From the NCBI RefSeq assembly GCF_000472545.1, contig NZ_AWZV01000031.1:276-64275 (forward strand): 64,000 nt of DNA. Reading direction: 5' to 3'. The notes beneath the pieces were generated by a model. The model saw nothing but the letters and a program-made list of their open reading frames with translations, had not been told where the DNA came from and did not search any database. The first letter of the stretch is position 1. Each line of letters begins with the position of its first letter. This DNA is from Burkholderia sp. WSM2232. GTDB taxonomy: Bacteria > Pseudomonadota > Gammaproteobacteria > Burkholderiales > Burkholderiaceae. The translations under genes and the position numbers were made by a program. Positions 25,389 through 35,066 of the stretch are shown here, in pieces.

Positions 25389-26981
25389 TTACTGCACGCC
25401 CTGGCTCGCCAGAAAGTCCTCGTAATTGCCGCCAAAGTCGTTCAGGGTGCCGTCCGTCTTCACTTCGATGATGCGGTTCGCGAGGCCGCTCACAAACTCG
25501 CGGTCGTGCGAGACGAAAATCAGCGTGCCTTCGAATTTATCGAGCGCGATTTGCAGCGACTCGATCGATTCCATGTCCATGTGATTGGTCGGCTCGTCCA
25601 TCATCAGCACGTTGTGGCGGCCGAGCATCAGCTTGCCCCAGATCATGCGGCCCTTCTCGCCGCCCGACAACACTTTCACCGACTTGCGGATGTCGTCGGC
25701 ATTGAAGAGCAGGCGGCCGAGCGTGCCGCGCACCATCTGCTCGTCGTCGCCTTCCTTGCGGTAGGCGTCGATCCATTCCATCAACGTGACGTCCTGCGGA
25801 AACTCTTCGTACGTGTCCTGCGGCATGTAGCCGATGTTCGCGTTCTCAGCCCACTTCACTGTGCCGTGATCGAGTTGCAGATTGCCGAGCAGCGAGCGCA
25901 GCAGCGTGGTCTTGCCCGCGCCGTTCTCGCCGATGATCGCAATGCGCTCGCCCGGCTGCACGCTGATGCTGAAGTTGTTGAAGATGGTGCGCTCGTACTT
26001 CTTCGAGATGCTGTCCGCAACCACGGCGATGTTGTGCAGCTTCTTTTCGAATTCGAAGCGGATAAACGGATTCTGCCGCGACGACGGCTTGAATTCCTCA
26101 ATCTTGATCTTGTCGATCATCTTCAGGCGGCTGGTAGCCTGGCGTGCCTTCGACTTGTTTGCCGAGAAGCGGCGCACGAAGTCCTGCAGGTCGGCCACGC
26201 GCTCCTTCGCCTTGGCGTTGGCGGCCTGCTGGCGCTCGCGGGCCTGAGTGCTCGCAAGCATGTAGTCGTCGTAGTTGCCCGGATAGACCTTGAGCGTGCC
26301 GTAGTCCATGTCGGCCATGTGCGTGCACACCTGGTTCAGGAAGTGCCGGTCGTGCGAGATGATGATCATCGTCGAGTTGTACTGGTTCAGCACGTCTTCC
26401 AGCCAACGAATCGAGTTGATGTCCAGGTTGTTGGTCGGTTCGTCGAGCAGCAGCACGTCCGGCTTCGAGAACAGCGCCTGCGCGAGCAGCACGCGCAGTT
26501 TCCAGCCCGGCGCGACGTTGCTCATCGGGCCGTTGTGGTCTTCAATCGCGATGCCGATGCCGAGCAGCAGTTCGCCGGCGCGCGCTTCGGCCGTGTAGCC
26601 GTCGTATTCCGCGAACTTCGCTTCGAGTTCGGCGGCGTGCATGTAGTCGTCGTCGGTCGCGTCGGGGTTCGCGTAGATCGCGTCGCGCTCGGTCATCGCG
26701 GCCCACATTTCGGTGTGGCCCATCATGACGACGTCGAGCACGCGCACGTCTTCGTAGGCGAACTGGTCCTGGCGCAGCTTGCCGAGGCGCACATTCGGCT
26801 CGAGCATGACGCTGCCCGAACTCGGCTCCAGGTCGCCACCGAGGATCTTCATGAAGGTTGATTTACCGCAGCCGTTCGCACCGATCAGGCCATAGCGGTT
26901 CCCTTCCCCGAATTTGACCGAGATGTTCTCGAACAGGGGCTTTGGCCCGAATTGCATGGTGATGTTGGCAGTAGACAGCAC
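25389..26981 (-). CDS. ybiT: ABC-F translation factor, YbiT type
   Basis: A 530-aa soluble protein with two ABC ATPase domains and no membrane segment; ABC-F proteins bind the ribosomal E site and modulate translation. Walker A motifs GANGCGKST and GENGAGKTT, signatures around SNVAPGWKLRVLLAQAL and LSGGEKGRMIWGKLML, and Walker B LLLDEPTNNLD / LMMDEPTNHMD are present, with the charged P-site interaction linker between the domains (about 245-305). The start GTG 26981 (VLSTANITMQFG) gives exactly the length of E. coli YbiT and has AAAGGG upstream; the 13-codon extension is unlikely. Confidence 0.9.
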   Translation of the reverse strand: MLSTANITMQFGPKPLFENISVKFGEGNRYGLIGANGCGKSTFMKILGGDLEPSSGSVMLEPNVRLGKLRQDQFAYEDVRVLDVVMMGHTEMWAAMTERDAIYANPDATDDDYMHAAELEAKFAEYDGYTAEARAGELLLGIGIAIEDHNGPMSNVAPGWKLRVLLAQALFSKPDVLLLDEPTNNLDINSIRWLEDVLNQYNSTMIIISHDRHFLNQVCTHMADMDYGTLKVYPGNYDDYMLASTQARERQQAANAKAKERVADLQDFVRRFSANKSKARQATSRLKMIDKIKIEEFKPSSRQNPFIRFEFEKKLHNIAVVADSISKKYERTIFNNFSISVQPGERIAIIGENGAGKTTLLRSLLGNLQLDHGTVKWAENANIGYMPQDTYEEFPQDVTLMEWIDAYRKEGDDEQMVRGTLGRLLFNADDIRKSVKVLSGGEKGRMIWGKLMLGRHNVLMMDEPTNHMDMESIESLQIALDKFEGTLIFVSHDREFVSGLANRIIEVKTDGTLNDFGGNYEDFLASQGVQ

Positions 26982-27132
26982 GGCGCGTCCCTTTGAATGT
27001 GATATCGGCGAAAAACCCAATATTTTAGCAGGTTATTGGGAAGTCGCCCGGCGCGAAAGTCGGGCCTACCCCGCAGCCCGACGGCTCGGCCGCCCCACAG
27101 CCCGGCCGCCTCAGCCGTCCCCCGCGCGCTCC

Positions 27133-28077
27133 CTACCCGCCGGCGCCGCCGCGCGGCGTCTGCAAAATGTCGATAAACGCCGAAAAGTCCGCCTCGGCGA
27201 GTCCCATGGCTGCGCCGAGCCGCAGCAACTGCTGGACCGTCGACGAAACCGGCATCGGCGTGCCCGTCTCATAGGCTGTCGCAGCGACGGTGTCCGCGTC
27301 CTTCTGAAACGTACGCAGTGCGCCGATCGGCGTGAAGCCGCCTTGCGTCATGCGTGGCACGAAGGTTTGCAGCAGCACCGAGTCGGCCCAACCGCCAGCA
27401 AGCGCTTCGGGCAGCTTCGCGGCGTCGATGCCGCTGCGTGTGGCGAGGCTCACCGCCTCGGCAATCGCTGCAATGGTCGCGGTGACGATCGTCTGGTTGC
27501 AGAGCTTCGCGGTTTGCCCCGCGCCGACTTCGCCCATATGTGTGACGCGTGCGGCGTAAGCGCTGAGCAGGGGCCTGACGGCATCGACGTCGGCCGCCGC
27601 GCCGCCGGCCATGACGGCTAGCGTGCCGGCCTGCGCGCCCCCGACGCCACCGGATACGGGGGCGTCGATCCAGCCGGGGGACGGTGCAATTGCCCTGTCT
27701 GCCGCAACCGCCAACTCCACAGCCCGCTGCGCGAACTCGCGCGTCGCTGCCGGCGGAATGCTCGAATGGTCGACTATCCAGCGAACCCGGCGCGGCTCAC
27801 GTGCCACGTCGTCACCTGCACCAGCGCCTGACGCGAGCAGCCCCGCCGGGCCGAACACGGTTTGCTCGACCGCCGCCGCATCGGCGAGACACAGCAGCAC
27901 GGCGTCGCAGCGCGTTGCGAGTTCGCCCGGCGTATCGACCACCTTCGCGCCCTCCGCCGCAAGCGCCTCGGCCTTGGCGCGCGTGCGATTCCACACGAGC
28001 ACCGTATGGCCCGCACGCAGCAGGTGCCGGATCATCGGCGCGCCCATCAGCCCCGGACCGCAAAAGCCTATTTCCAC
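27133..28077 (-). CDS. 3-hydroxyisobutyrate dehydrogenase-family oxidoreductase
   Basis: A 314-aa beta-hydroxyacid dehydrogenase. The Rossmann motif G7-x-G9-x-x-G12 (CGPGLMG), the substrate motif DAPVSGG (138-144) and the catalytic Lys191 (GAGQTAKLCNQ) are intact. The family includes 3-hydroxyisobutyrate, tartronate-semialdehyde and succinic-semialdehyde reductases; which one cannot be settled here. Tartronate semialdehyde reductase would fit glyoxylate from the nearby allantoin pathway, but no glyoxylate carboligase gene is present, so this is a guess. An Ala/Gly-rich insertion (SGAGAGDDVAREPRR, about 83-97) is unusual for the family. Confidence 0.85.
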   Translation of the reverse strand: MEIGFCGPGLMGAPMIRHLLRAGHTVLVWNRTRAKAEALAAEGAKVVDTPGELATRCDAVLLCLADAAAVEQTVFGPAGLLASGAGAGDDVAREPRRVRWIVDHSSIPPAATREFAQRAVELAVAADRAIAPSPGWIDAPVSGGVGGAQAGTLAVMAGGAAADVDAVRPLLSAYAARVTHMGEVGAGQTAKLCNQTIVTATIAAIAEAVSLATRSGIDAAKLPEALAGGWADSVLLQTFVPRMTQGGFTPIGALRTFQKDADTVAATAYETGTPMPVSSTVQQLLRLGAAMGLAEADFSAFIDILQTPRGGAGG

Positions 28078-28261
28078 TTTCGAACCTCGTCACGTTCAGA
28101 TTGCATCGGACAAACATCATAACGGCGCCACGCGGGCACGCGCGGCGCAGCGGCCATACCGGGCATGCGACGTGCGACAGCACCCCACATGCGGCGGCCC
28201 TGTGCACCCGTTCGCGTTACCTATACTTTTTGAACGCCAACGAAGATAAAGGAGAGACTTC

Positions 28262-28471
28262 ATGTCAGACCACGTCTACAAGCAGATCGAACTGACCGGC
28301 TCATCGACCACCTCGATCGACGACGCGATCAGCACCGCGATCGCCAAGGCATCTAAGACGCTGCGTAATCTGCACTGGTTCGAAGTGACGGAAACGCGGG
28401 GCCAGATCGAAAACGACCGCGTCGCCTACTGGCAGGTGACGATCAAGGTTGGCCTGCGCATCGACGATTGA
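28262..28471 (+). CDS. Dodecin family flavin-binding protein
   Basis: A 69-aa protein that assembles into hollow dodecamers binding flavins (or CoA in some bacteria) as a buffer. The family pattern KQIELTGSSTTSIDDAISTAIAKASKTLRNLHWFEV...RVAYWQVTIKVGLRID is complete, including the flavin-stacking Trp39 (in LHWFEV). AAAGGAGAGACTTC precedes the ATG and a terminator follows, so it is a single-gene unit. Confidence 0.93.
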   Translation: MSDHVYKQIELTGSSTTSIDDAISTAIAKASKTLRNLHWFEVTETRGQIENDRVAYWQVTIKVGLRIDD

Positions 28472-28515
28472 CGCGGCCCACGCGCCGAACTGAGCGGCAT
28501 CGGCGCAACCAGACA

Positions 28516-28555
28516 AAAAGAGCTGCGATCCACAGCGAGCGGATGCAGCTCTTTT
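28516..28555 (+). terminator. Terminator of the dodecin gene
   Basis: Stem AAAAGAGCTGC / GCAGCTCTTTT with an 18-base partly paired loop, ending in TTTT, about 45 bp after the dodecin stop codon. Confidence 0.75.
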
Positions 28556-28842
28556 CGCGACCGGGGCAAGCGTTGCCGCCGGCCGCTGCTCGGCCCCGCG
28601 CTTAGCAGCCGCGCCAGTGAGCGCGTTCGTCAGCACGGGCGGGCTTACGGACTTAGGGGCCTACGGGCTCCCCGGCTCACCGGCTTACGCCCGCCGTATC
28701 CGAGCGGGAAGATTCCGTCGGCGGACAGGAAGCCAGCGCGCTCGTGCGAGGTCTATACGTCTTCCCGCAATCAGGGCGTGACGCCCTGCCCCTCACGTTC
28801 TCGCGCGATCACGCCCTCACACGCCGAAGCCCCCCAAACCAC
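28556..28842. other. Spacer between dodecin and the BMP-binding protein gene
   Basis: Roughly 290 GC-rich bases separating convergent genes. No gene, strong hairpin or recognisable site was seen here. Confidence 0.5.
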
Positions 28843-29949
28843 TCACTTCGGCAGCGAACCGTCCACCCCTTCCACATACCAGTTCAGGCGCTGCAGTTCA
28901 GGGTCCGTCAAGGTCTTGCCGGCCGGCACTTTCACCGTGCCCGACTGATCCTTGATGGGGCCGGCGAACACATCCCACTTGCCGCTCGCCAGTTCTTCGC
29001 GCTTCGCCGCGACCTTCCTCTGCGCGTCAGCCGGAACTGCCGAGGTATCCAGGTCTTCCAGATCGACTGCCTTCTGCGGAATGCCCCACCACACCGGATC
29101 GTTCTTCCATTTGCCGTCCAGCACCTGCTGAATGGCGGCGTTGTAGTACACGCCCCAGTGCGCCACTACCGAGCCCAGATGCGCGCCCGGCCCGAACTTC
29201 TTCATGTCGGAGTCCCAGCCGAATGCATGCACGTGCTTTTCCGACGCGGTGGCCAGCGTGGCGCTGGAGTCGGTGTTTTGCAACAGCACGTCGGCGCCCT
29301 GACCGATCAGCGTTTCGGCCGCCTGCTTTTCCTTGCCCGGATCGAACCAGCTATTGATCCAGATGACCTTGGTATGCACCTTCGGATTTACCGAGCGAGC
29401 GCCGAGCGTATAGGCGTTGATGTTGCGCACCACTTCCGGAATCGGCACGGACGCAACGAAACCCAGCGTGTTCGTCTTCGTCACGTAGCCCGCGGCGACG
29501 CCGGCCAGATACGCGCCCTGATACATGCGCACGTCGTAGGTGCCGAAGTTCGGCGCCTTCTTGTAGCCGGTTGCGTGCAGGAATACGGTGTCCGGAAAGT
29601 CTTTCGCCACCTTCAGTTCGAAGTCCTGATAACCGAAGCTCGAACCGAAAATGATCTTGTTGCCCTTGTTGGCCAGATCGCGGAACACGCGTTCGGAGTC
29701 CGCCGATTCGGGCACGTTTTCGATGCGCGTGATCTTGATCTTGTTGCCGAACTTTGCTTGCGCTTCCTTCGATCCCTGGTCGTGCGCGAAGGTCCAGCCG
29801 GCATCGCCCGGATTGCCGAGATAGACGAACGCGACACCCGGCGCTTCGGCCGCCTGCGCCGCTCCGGCGAGCGGCGCGGTCACGGCGGCAGCCAGCGCGA
29901 GCGAGGCGGCGCCCCACGCGAAAGCGGTCAGCACATTTCTTTTCTTCAT
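28843..29949 (-). CDS. BMP-family ABC transporter substrate-binding protein (nucleoside/purine type)
   Basis: A 368-aa periplasmic or lipid-anchored receptor of the BMP/PnrA family, which binds purine nucleosides in characterised members. Signal peptide to about residue 33 (APLAGAAQAA, no lipobox Cys); mature motifs GVAFVYLGNPGDAGWTFAHDQG, IIFGSSFGYQDF and GWDSDMKKFGPGAHLGSVV. Start ATG 29949 has AGGAGAAAAC upstream. It is the last gene of a minus-strand set: ATPase, permease, permease, binding protein. Placement beside guanine deaminase and urate genes argues for a purine or purine nucleoside ligand. Confidence 0.9.
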   Translation of the reverse strand: MKKRNVLTAFAWGAASLALAAAVTAPLAGAAQAAEAPGVAFVYLGNPGDAGWTFAHDQGSKEAQAKFGNKIKITRIENVPESADSERVFRDLANKGNKIIFGSSFGYQDFELKVAKDFPDTVFLHATGYKKAPNFGTYDVRMYQGAYLAGVAAGYVTKTNTLGFVASVPIPEVVRNINAYTLGARSVNPKVHTKVIWINSWFDPGKEKQAAETLIGQGADVLLQNTDSSATLATASEKHVHAFGWDSDMKKFGPGAHLGSVVAHWGVYYNAAIQQVLDGKWKNDPVWWGIPQKAVDLEDLDTSAVPADAQRKVAAKREELASGKWDVFAGPIKDQSGTVKVPAGKTLTDPELQRLNWYVEGVDGSLPK

Positions 29950-30006
29950 GTTTTCTCCTGTCGTGTGATCCAGTGATTGAAACGTATGGCGATGCACCGC
30001 GGCGCG

Positions 30007-30936
30007 TCAGCCCGCCGAAAAAAACGGCTTGCCGAGCGAGGCCGGTGCATTCAGGCGAATCGTGTTGGGGTTGCGCGAGATGAGCACGAGCACGACGACC
30101 GTCGCGACGTACGGCAGCATCGCGAGAAATTGCGTCGGCACCGGCACGCCGATCGCCTGCGCGTAGAACTGCAGGCCCGTCACCGCGCCGAACAGCAGTG
30201 CGCCGATCAACAGGCGCCCCGGGCGCCACGTCGCGAACACGACGAGCGCGAGCGCAATCCAGCCGCGGCCCGAGGTAAGCTGTTCCTGCCACAGGTGCAG
30301 GTTGACGATCGAGTAATAACCGCCCGCAAGGCCCGCCATGCCGCCGCCGAACGCGACCGCGCCATAGCGTACGCCGACCACCGGAAAACCGACCGAATGC
30401 GCGACCTGCGGCGATTCGCCGACCGAGCGCAGCACGAGCCCGGCGCGCGTGCGATACAGAAACCAGCCGATCACCGCGAACATCAGGAACGCGAGGTAAT
30501 CGAGCGGCGTGAGACTGAAAAGCGCGGGTCCGAGCACCGGAATCTTCGAGAGGCCGGGAATGGTCCACGTGTCGATGGTGGCGCGCACCGCCGCCGACGT
30601 GTACGGCTTGCCGACATACGCGGAGAGCCCGATGCCGAAGATGGTCAGCGAAAGGCCGGTGGCGACCTGGTTGGCGAGCATGGTCAGCGTGAGGAACGCG
30701 AACAGTAGCGACATGGCCAGGCCCGCGCCGATGGCGGCGAGCACGCCGAGCCACGGGCTGCCGGTGATCGCCGTGACCGCGTAGCCCGTTACGGCGCCCA
30801 TCAGCATCATGCCTTCCACGCCGAGATTGAGCACGCCCGACTTTTCGGCGACGAGTTCGCCCGCGCCCGCGAACATCAGCGGAATCGCAGCAGTGACGGC
30901 GCTTGAGGTAAGCGCGCTGGCTTGTTGAATATCCAT
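30007..30936 (-). CDS. ABC transporter permease (NupQ/YufQ-like)
   Basis: A 309-aa inner-membrane permease of the branched-chain/ribose-type ABC-2 fold with about eight helices. It shows the family run AGAGELVAEKSGVLNLGVEGMMLMGA near the N-terminus. Start chosen at MDIQQASALTS (30936); the upstream extension overlaps nothing conserved. It is second permease of the purine nucleoside importer, 37 bp after the first. Confidence 0.9.
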   Translation of the reverse strand: MDIQQASALTSSAVTAAIPLMFAGAGELVAEKSGVLNLGVEGMMLMGAVTGYAVTAITGSPWLGVLAAIGAGLAMSLLFAFLTLTMLANQVATGLSLTIFGIGLSAYVGKPYTSAAVRATIDTWTIPGLSKIPVLGPALFSLTPLDYLAFLMFAVIGWFLYRTRAGLVLRSVGESPQVAHSVGFPVVGVRYGAVAFGGGMAGLAGGYYSIVNLHLWQEQLTSGRGWIALALVVFATWRPGRLLIGALLFGAVTGLQFYAQAIGVPVPTQFLAMLPYVATVVVLVLISRNPNTIRLNAPASLGKPFFSAG

Positions 30937-30973
30937 GAAATGCGACGGCTGTAAGTAGCGAAACGGTGGCGAA

Positions 30974-32080
30974 TCAGTGGGCTTGCGCGGCAACGGAGCG
31001 CCGGCGCACACGGTAATTCACGAAAAGGTCGGCGCCCAGCAGGCAGAACAGCAGGAGTCCCTGGAATACGCCGGAGAGCGCTTGCGGCAGCTGCATCGAG
31101 GTTTGCACCGCTTCGCCGCCCAGGTAGAGCAGCGCCATCAGCAGACTCGCGAGGACAATGCCAAGCGGATGCAGCCGCCCGACGAACACCACGATGATCG
31201 CTGTGAAGCCGTAACCCGGCGACCACGTCGCCTGCAACTGACCGATCGGCCCGGCGATCTCGCCCATGCCGGCGAGACCCGCGAGTGCGCCGCTGATGAG
31301 CAGCGACATCCAGATCGTTTTCCTGTCGGAGAAGCCCGCGTAGCGCGCGGCGAGCGGCGCGAGACCGCCGACGTTCATCCGGTAACCGGCGAAGCTCTTG
31401 CGCATGAAGAGCCATACGAGCGGAATGGCCGCGAGCGTCATGAACACCGACGCGTTCAGCCGCGTGCCGCGCAGCCATTTCCAGTGCCAGTCGCCGTAAA
31501 GCGTCGGGTAAAGCGCGTCGCCGCTGAACATTTCCGAGAGCGGGAAGTTCATGCCCTGCGGATCGCGCCACGGTCCGCTCACGAGATAAATCAGAAGTTG
31601 CGCCGCGACGTAGGTGAGCATCAGGCTCACGAGAATTTCGTTGGTGTTGAAGCGGCTTTTGAGCAGCGCGGGAATCGCTGCCCACAGCATGCCGCCGATC
31701 ACACCGGCAAGCATCATCAGCGGCAGGATCCACCAGCCGCTCGCCTGATCGAAATAGATCGCGACGCCGCTCGCCGCAATGCCGCCCAGCAGCATCTGCC
31801 CTTCGGCGCCGATGTTCCAGACGTTTGCGCGATAGCCGATTGCAAGACCGAGGCCAATCAGGCAGAGCGGCGACGCCTTGAGCAGAAGCTCGGACCAGCC
31901 GTTCACACTGGAAAGCGGTTCGATGAAAAACGCGTGCATCGCCTGCAGCGGATCGCGGCCGACGAGACCGAAGATCACAAAGCCGATGGCGAGCGTCAGC
32001 AGCGCGGCAATGAGCGGCACGGCGAGCTGCATGGCGCGCGAGGGCGCGGTGCGCGCTTCAAGTCGATACGGAAGAATCAT
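30974..32080 (-). CDS. ABC transporter permease (NupP/YufP-like)
   Basis: A 368-aa inner-membrane permease paired with the NupQ-like one. Hallmarks: LLLKASPLCLIGLGLAIGYRANVWNIGAEGQ and SRFNTNEILVSLMLTYVA. The N-terminal 20 residues are cytoplasmic and basic. Same operon as the ATPase upstream (83-bp gap). Confidence 0.9.
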   Translation of the reverse strand: MILPYRLEARTAPSRAMQLAVPLIAALLTLAIGFVIFGLVGRDPLQAMHAFFIEPLSSVNGWSELLLKASPLCLIGLGLAIGYRANVWNIGAEGQMLLGGIAASGVAIYFDQASGWWILPLMMLAGVIGGMLWAAIPALLKSRFNTNEILVSLMLTYVAAQLLIYLVSGPWRDPQGMNFPLSEMFSGDALYPTLYGDWHWKWLRGTRLNASVFMTLAAIPLVWLFMRKSFAGYRMNVGGLAPLAARYAGFSDRKTIWMSLLISGALAGLAGMGEIAGPIGQLQATWSPGYGFTAIIVVFVGRLHPLGIVLASLLMALLYLGGEAVQTSMQLPQALSGVFQGLLLFCLLGADLFVNYRVRRRSVAAQAH

Positions 32081-32163
32081 GGGTAGCGTGATGAGCGTTG
32101 GTATTGTCGTGGGATGGCCGAATTCTGCGCGGTGTCGAGTAAGGGGCGCGGCGCAGCCACCGC

Positions 32164-33765
32164 TCAGGCGTGCGCCGGATGCCCCGCTGAAGGCGCCGCG
32201 CCTTCGCGCTCGCCGAACAGGCCCGCCATCCAGCGGCCGATTTCCTCGGCGTTGGTCGCACCCGTCGCGCGCACCGGCGAGAGCCGCCCGCCCGCGAGCA
32301 CCGCAATGCGGTCGCAGATGTCGAACAGCTCTTCCAGTTCCTCCGAGATCACAAGGATCGCAACGCCGCGCGCCGACAGGTCGAGCAACTGCTGGCGAAT
32401 GAACGCCGCAGCGCCGACGTCAACGCCCCATGTGGGCTGCGCGACCACCAGCACCTTGGGCGCCTGCAGAATCTCGCGGCCCATGATGTACTTCTGCAAG
32501 TTGCCGCCCGAGAGGCTTTGCGCGAGCGCTTCGGGACCGCCGCAACGCACGTCGAACGCTTCGATGCAGCGCTTCGCGAACGCGCGCATGGCGCCCGCCT
32601 TGATCCACCCGGAGCTCACCATGTTCTGCCGGTGCGCGGTGAGGAGCGCGTTCTCGGAGAGCGTCATCGCCGGCACCGCGCCGCGGCCAAGCCGCTCTTC
32701 CGGCACGAAGCCGAAGCCGAGCGCGCGCCGCGCTCCCGCGCCCAGACGCCCGGCGGGCTTGCCGCAGATGCTCACCGCATCCATGCGCGAGCCGCGCTTT
32801 TCGCCCGAGAGCGCCGACAGCAGCTCCGCCTGGCCATTGCCCGAGACGCCGGCAATGCCGAAAATCTCGCCCGCATGCACGGCGAACGAAACGTTCTCGA
32901 GCGAGGTGCCGAACGGGTCGTCGCTCGCGACCGACAACGCTTTCACGTCGAGCAGCACGGCACCCGGATTGTGCTCGCGGCGCGTGTAGTCGGGCAGCGA
33001 ATGGCCGACCATTAACTGCGCGAGCGACGCGTGCGTTTCCTCTTTCGGCTTCACGTGGCCTGTCACGCGGCCGCCGCGCATCACGGTGGCGGTGTCGCAC
33101 AGTTCCTGGATTTCGTCGAGCTTGTGGCTGATGTAGAGAATGCTGCAGCCTTCGGCGGCGAGCCGCTTGAGCGTCGCGAACAGCTTGCGGACCGCCTGCG
33201 GCGTGAGCACGGAGGTGGGTTCGTCCATGATCAGAAGACGCGGATTCTGCAACAGGCAGCGCACGATCTCCACGCGCTGGCGCTCGCCCACCGTCAGGCT
33301 ATGCACGTGACGCTGCGGGTCGATGTCGAGCCCGTATTCCGCGGACACGTCGCGGATGCGCTTGGCGAGCGCCTTCAGATCGAACGGTTCGTCGAGTGCG
33401 AGCGCAATGTTTTCGCCGACGGTCAGCGTCTCGAACAGCGAAAAGTGCTGAAACACCATGCCGATGCCGAGCTTGCGCGCCGCCGCCGGACTCGCGATCT
33501 CGAGCGCCTCGCCTTCCCAATGGATTTCCCCGGCGTCCGGGCGCACCGCGCCGTAGATGATCTTCATCAGCGTGCTCTTGCCCGCGCCGTTTTCGCCGAG
33601 CACCGCGTGAATCTCGCCGGGCGCGACGGTCAGCGTGACGTCGTCGTTGGCTCGCACGGCGGGATATTGCTTGGTGATGCCCTTGAGCATCAGCCGGGGC
33701 GCCGTGTGCTTGGGCCCGGGGTCCCGCTGCATGGCGGCGCCGTCGCGATCAGAAGAGTTGCTCAT
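32164..33765 (-). CDS. ABC transporter ATPase with two nucleotide-binding domains (NupO/YufO-like)
   Basis: A 533-aa fused ATPase. The first domain has a full Walker A (GENGAGKST, 57-65), LTVGERQRVEIVRCLL signature and LLIMDEPTSVLT Walker B. In the second domain the Walker A is degenerate (GVSGNGQAELL, no Lys), as is normal for the nucleoside/sugar (RbsA-like) class, while LSGGNLQKYIMGREI is kept. Walker B reads VLVVAQPTWGVDVG, the usual NupO/YufO variant. It starts the importer operon and is divergent from the LysR gene. Confidence 0.9.
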   Translation of the reverse strand: MSNSSDRDGAAMQRDPGPKHTAPRLMLKGITKQYPAVRANDDVTLTVAPGEIHAVLGENGAGKSTLMKIIYGAVRPDAGEIHWEGEALEIASPAAARKLGIGMVFQHFSLFETLTVGENIALALDEPFDLKALAKRIRDVSAEYGLDIDPQRHVHSLTVGERQRVEIVRCLLQNPRLLIMDEPTSVLTPQAVRKLFATLKRLAAEGCSILYISHKLDEIQELCDTATVMRGGRVTGHVKPKEETHASLAQLMVGHSLPDYTRREHNPGAVLLDVKALSVASDDPFGTSLENVSFAVHAGEIFGIAGVSGNGQAELLSALSGEKRGSRMDAVSICGKPAGRLGAGARRALGFGFVPEERLGRGAVPAMTLSENALLTAHRQNMVSSGWIKAGAMRAFAKRCIEAFDVRCGGPEALAQSLSGGNLQKYIMGREILQAPKVLVVAQPTWGVDVGAAAFIRQQLLDLSARGVAILVISEELEELFDICDRIAVLAGGRLSPVRATGATNAEEIGRWMAGLFGEREGAAPSAGHPAHA

Positions 33766-33931
33766 GTGATTCCGTAGTGCGTCAGTGAAACCGTTGCGCG
33801 AGGTTCGCCTGCGTCGTCGCCAGACGATCCGTCACCACAACCGGATGACAATACCTAATTCAAACCGCTCAGTCGAGCCGACAAAATTCGCGCAAAGCCC
33901 CGCCACAGCACGCTCCGCGGGTATGTCTCGC

Positions 33932-33960
33932 TTGACGCGCCTTTTCGTTCATATTAAAAC
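33932..33960 (+). promoter_or_regulatory. Possible sigma70 promoter of the LysR gene
   Basis: TTGACG (33932-33937), 17-bp spacer, TAAAAC (33955-33960), about 54 bp before the ATG of the lysR-type gene. It lies in the 248-bp divergent spacer with the importer operon, where the regulator would also bind. Motif match only. Confidence 0.35.
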
Positions 33961-34013
33961 GCATATACCCCAGTACCCCGTCGATCAGCCAGAACATATA
34001 TTTCGGAGAAGTC

Positions 34014-34946
34014 ATGAGCCAGCAACGCGAGGCGATCGATACTTACCTTTTACGCGTCTTGCACACCCTGTTGATGGAGCGCAGCGTCACCCGCGCAGCC
34101 GTCAAACTGAACCAGTCGCAACCGGCCATTAGCGCCGCGCTGCGCCGCTTGCGCGACATCACCGGCGACCCGCTGCTCGTGCGCGGCAAGTCCGGCATGG
34201 TGCCCACCGAATACGGCCTGCGCCTGCTCGAACCGGTGCAGAACGCGCTGCGGGAAATCGAGCGCATCAAGTTCCAGCAGCACAATTTCGACCCCGCAAC
34301 CTCCATTCGCTGCTACCGCATCGGTTGCCCCGATTATCTCAACGTGCTGTTCGTGCCGACGGTGGTCGAACGCTTTCGCCAAGCGGCGCCGAACGCGACG
34401 CTCGAATTCCATTCGCTTGGCCCCGCGTTCGACTATGAACTTGCGCTCGAAGACGGCAAGCTCGACATCGTGGTCGGCAACTGGCCTGAGCCGCCGGAGC
34501 AACTGCATCTGTCGAACCTGTTCGTCGACCAGATCGTCTGCCTGATGAGCAACACGCATCCGTTCGCCAAGCGCGGCGGGCTCACGCTCGACCAGTACCT
34601 GAACGCCCCGCATCTCGCCCCCACTCCGTATTCGGTCGGCCAGCGCGGCGCAATCGACGTGCACCTCGCGCGCGAACGCCTGAAACGCCACGTGGTCGTC
34701 ACGCTGCCGTATTTCAATCTGGCGCCGTATGTGCTGATCAAATCCGATCTGATCTTCACGACGACGCGTCTTTTTGCGGACTACTACGCCAAATTTCTGC
34801 CGCTCACCGTGGTGCCCGCGCCGCTCGACTTTCCGCCGATGCAGTACTACCAGCTGTGGCACGAGCGGGTCCATTACTCCGATGAAGTGCGCTGGTTGCG
34901 CAGCCTCGTCGCCGAAGCGACCCGAACATTGATCGACAAGCCTTGA
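34014..34946 (+). CDS. LysR-family transcriptional regulator
   Basis: A 310-aa LTTR. The winged helix-turn-helix is at about 10-65 (RVLHTLLMERSVTRAAVKLNQSQPAISAALRRLRDITGDPLLVR); the effector domain spans about 95-300. CGGAGAAGTC precedes the ATG. It lies between the purine importer operon (divergent) and the deaminase gene (convergent), so it probably controls the importer and perhaps the catabolic genes in response to a purine or intermediate. The effector is not deducible. Confidence 0.9.
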   Translation: MSQQREAIDTYLLRVLHTLLMERSVTRAAVKLNQSQPAISAALRRLRDITGDPLLVRGKSGMVPTEYGLRLLEPVQNALREIERIKFQQHNFDPATSIRCYRIGCPDYLNVLFVPTVVERFRQAAPNATLEFHSLGPAFDYELALEDGKLDIVVGNWPEPPEQLHLSNLFVDQIVCLMSNTHPFAKRGGLTLDQYLNAPHLAPTPYSVGQRGAIDVHLARERLKRHVVVTLPYFNLAPYVLIKSDLIFTTTRLFADYYAKFLPLTVVPAPLDFPPMQYYQLWHERVHYSDEVRWLRSLVAEATRTLIDKP

Positions 34947-35066
34947 CGTGTCGGCGCCGCGCGTGGCCGGCGGCAGATGCATGCGCGGCCGCGTGCGCGA
35001 TCGCGTGCACCGCGCGCACGCCCGTATGTACCCCGCGCGCATCCGCCGCCACGCACGCGCCCTACG

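Noticed and set aside
25320..26861. 513-codon plus-strand frame opposite the ABC-F gene
   Set aside because: Antisense shadow; His/Val/Arg-rich translation typical of reverse reading of a GC-rich gene.
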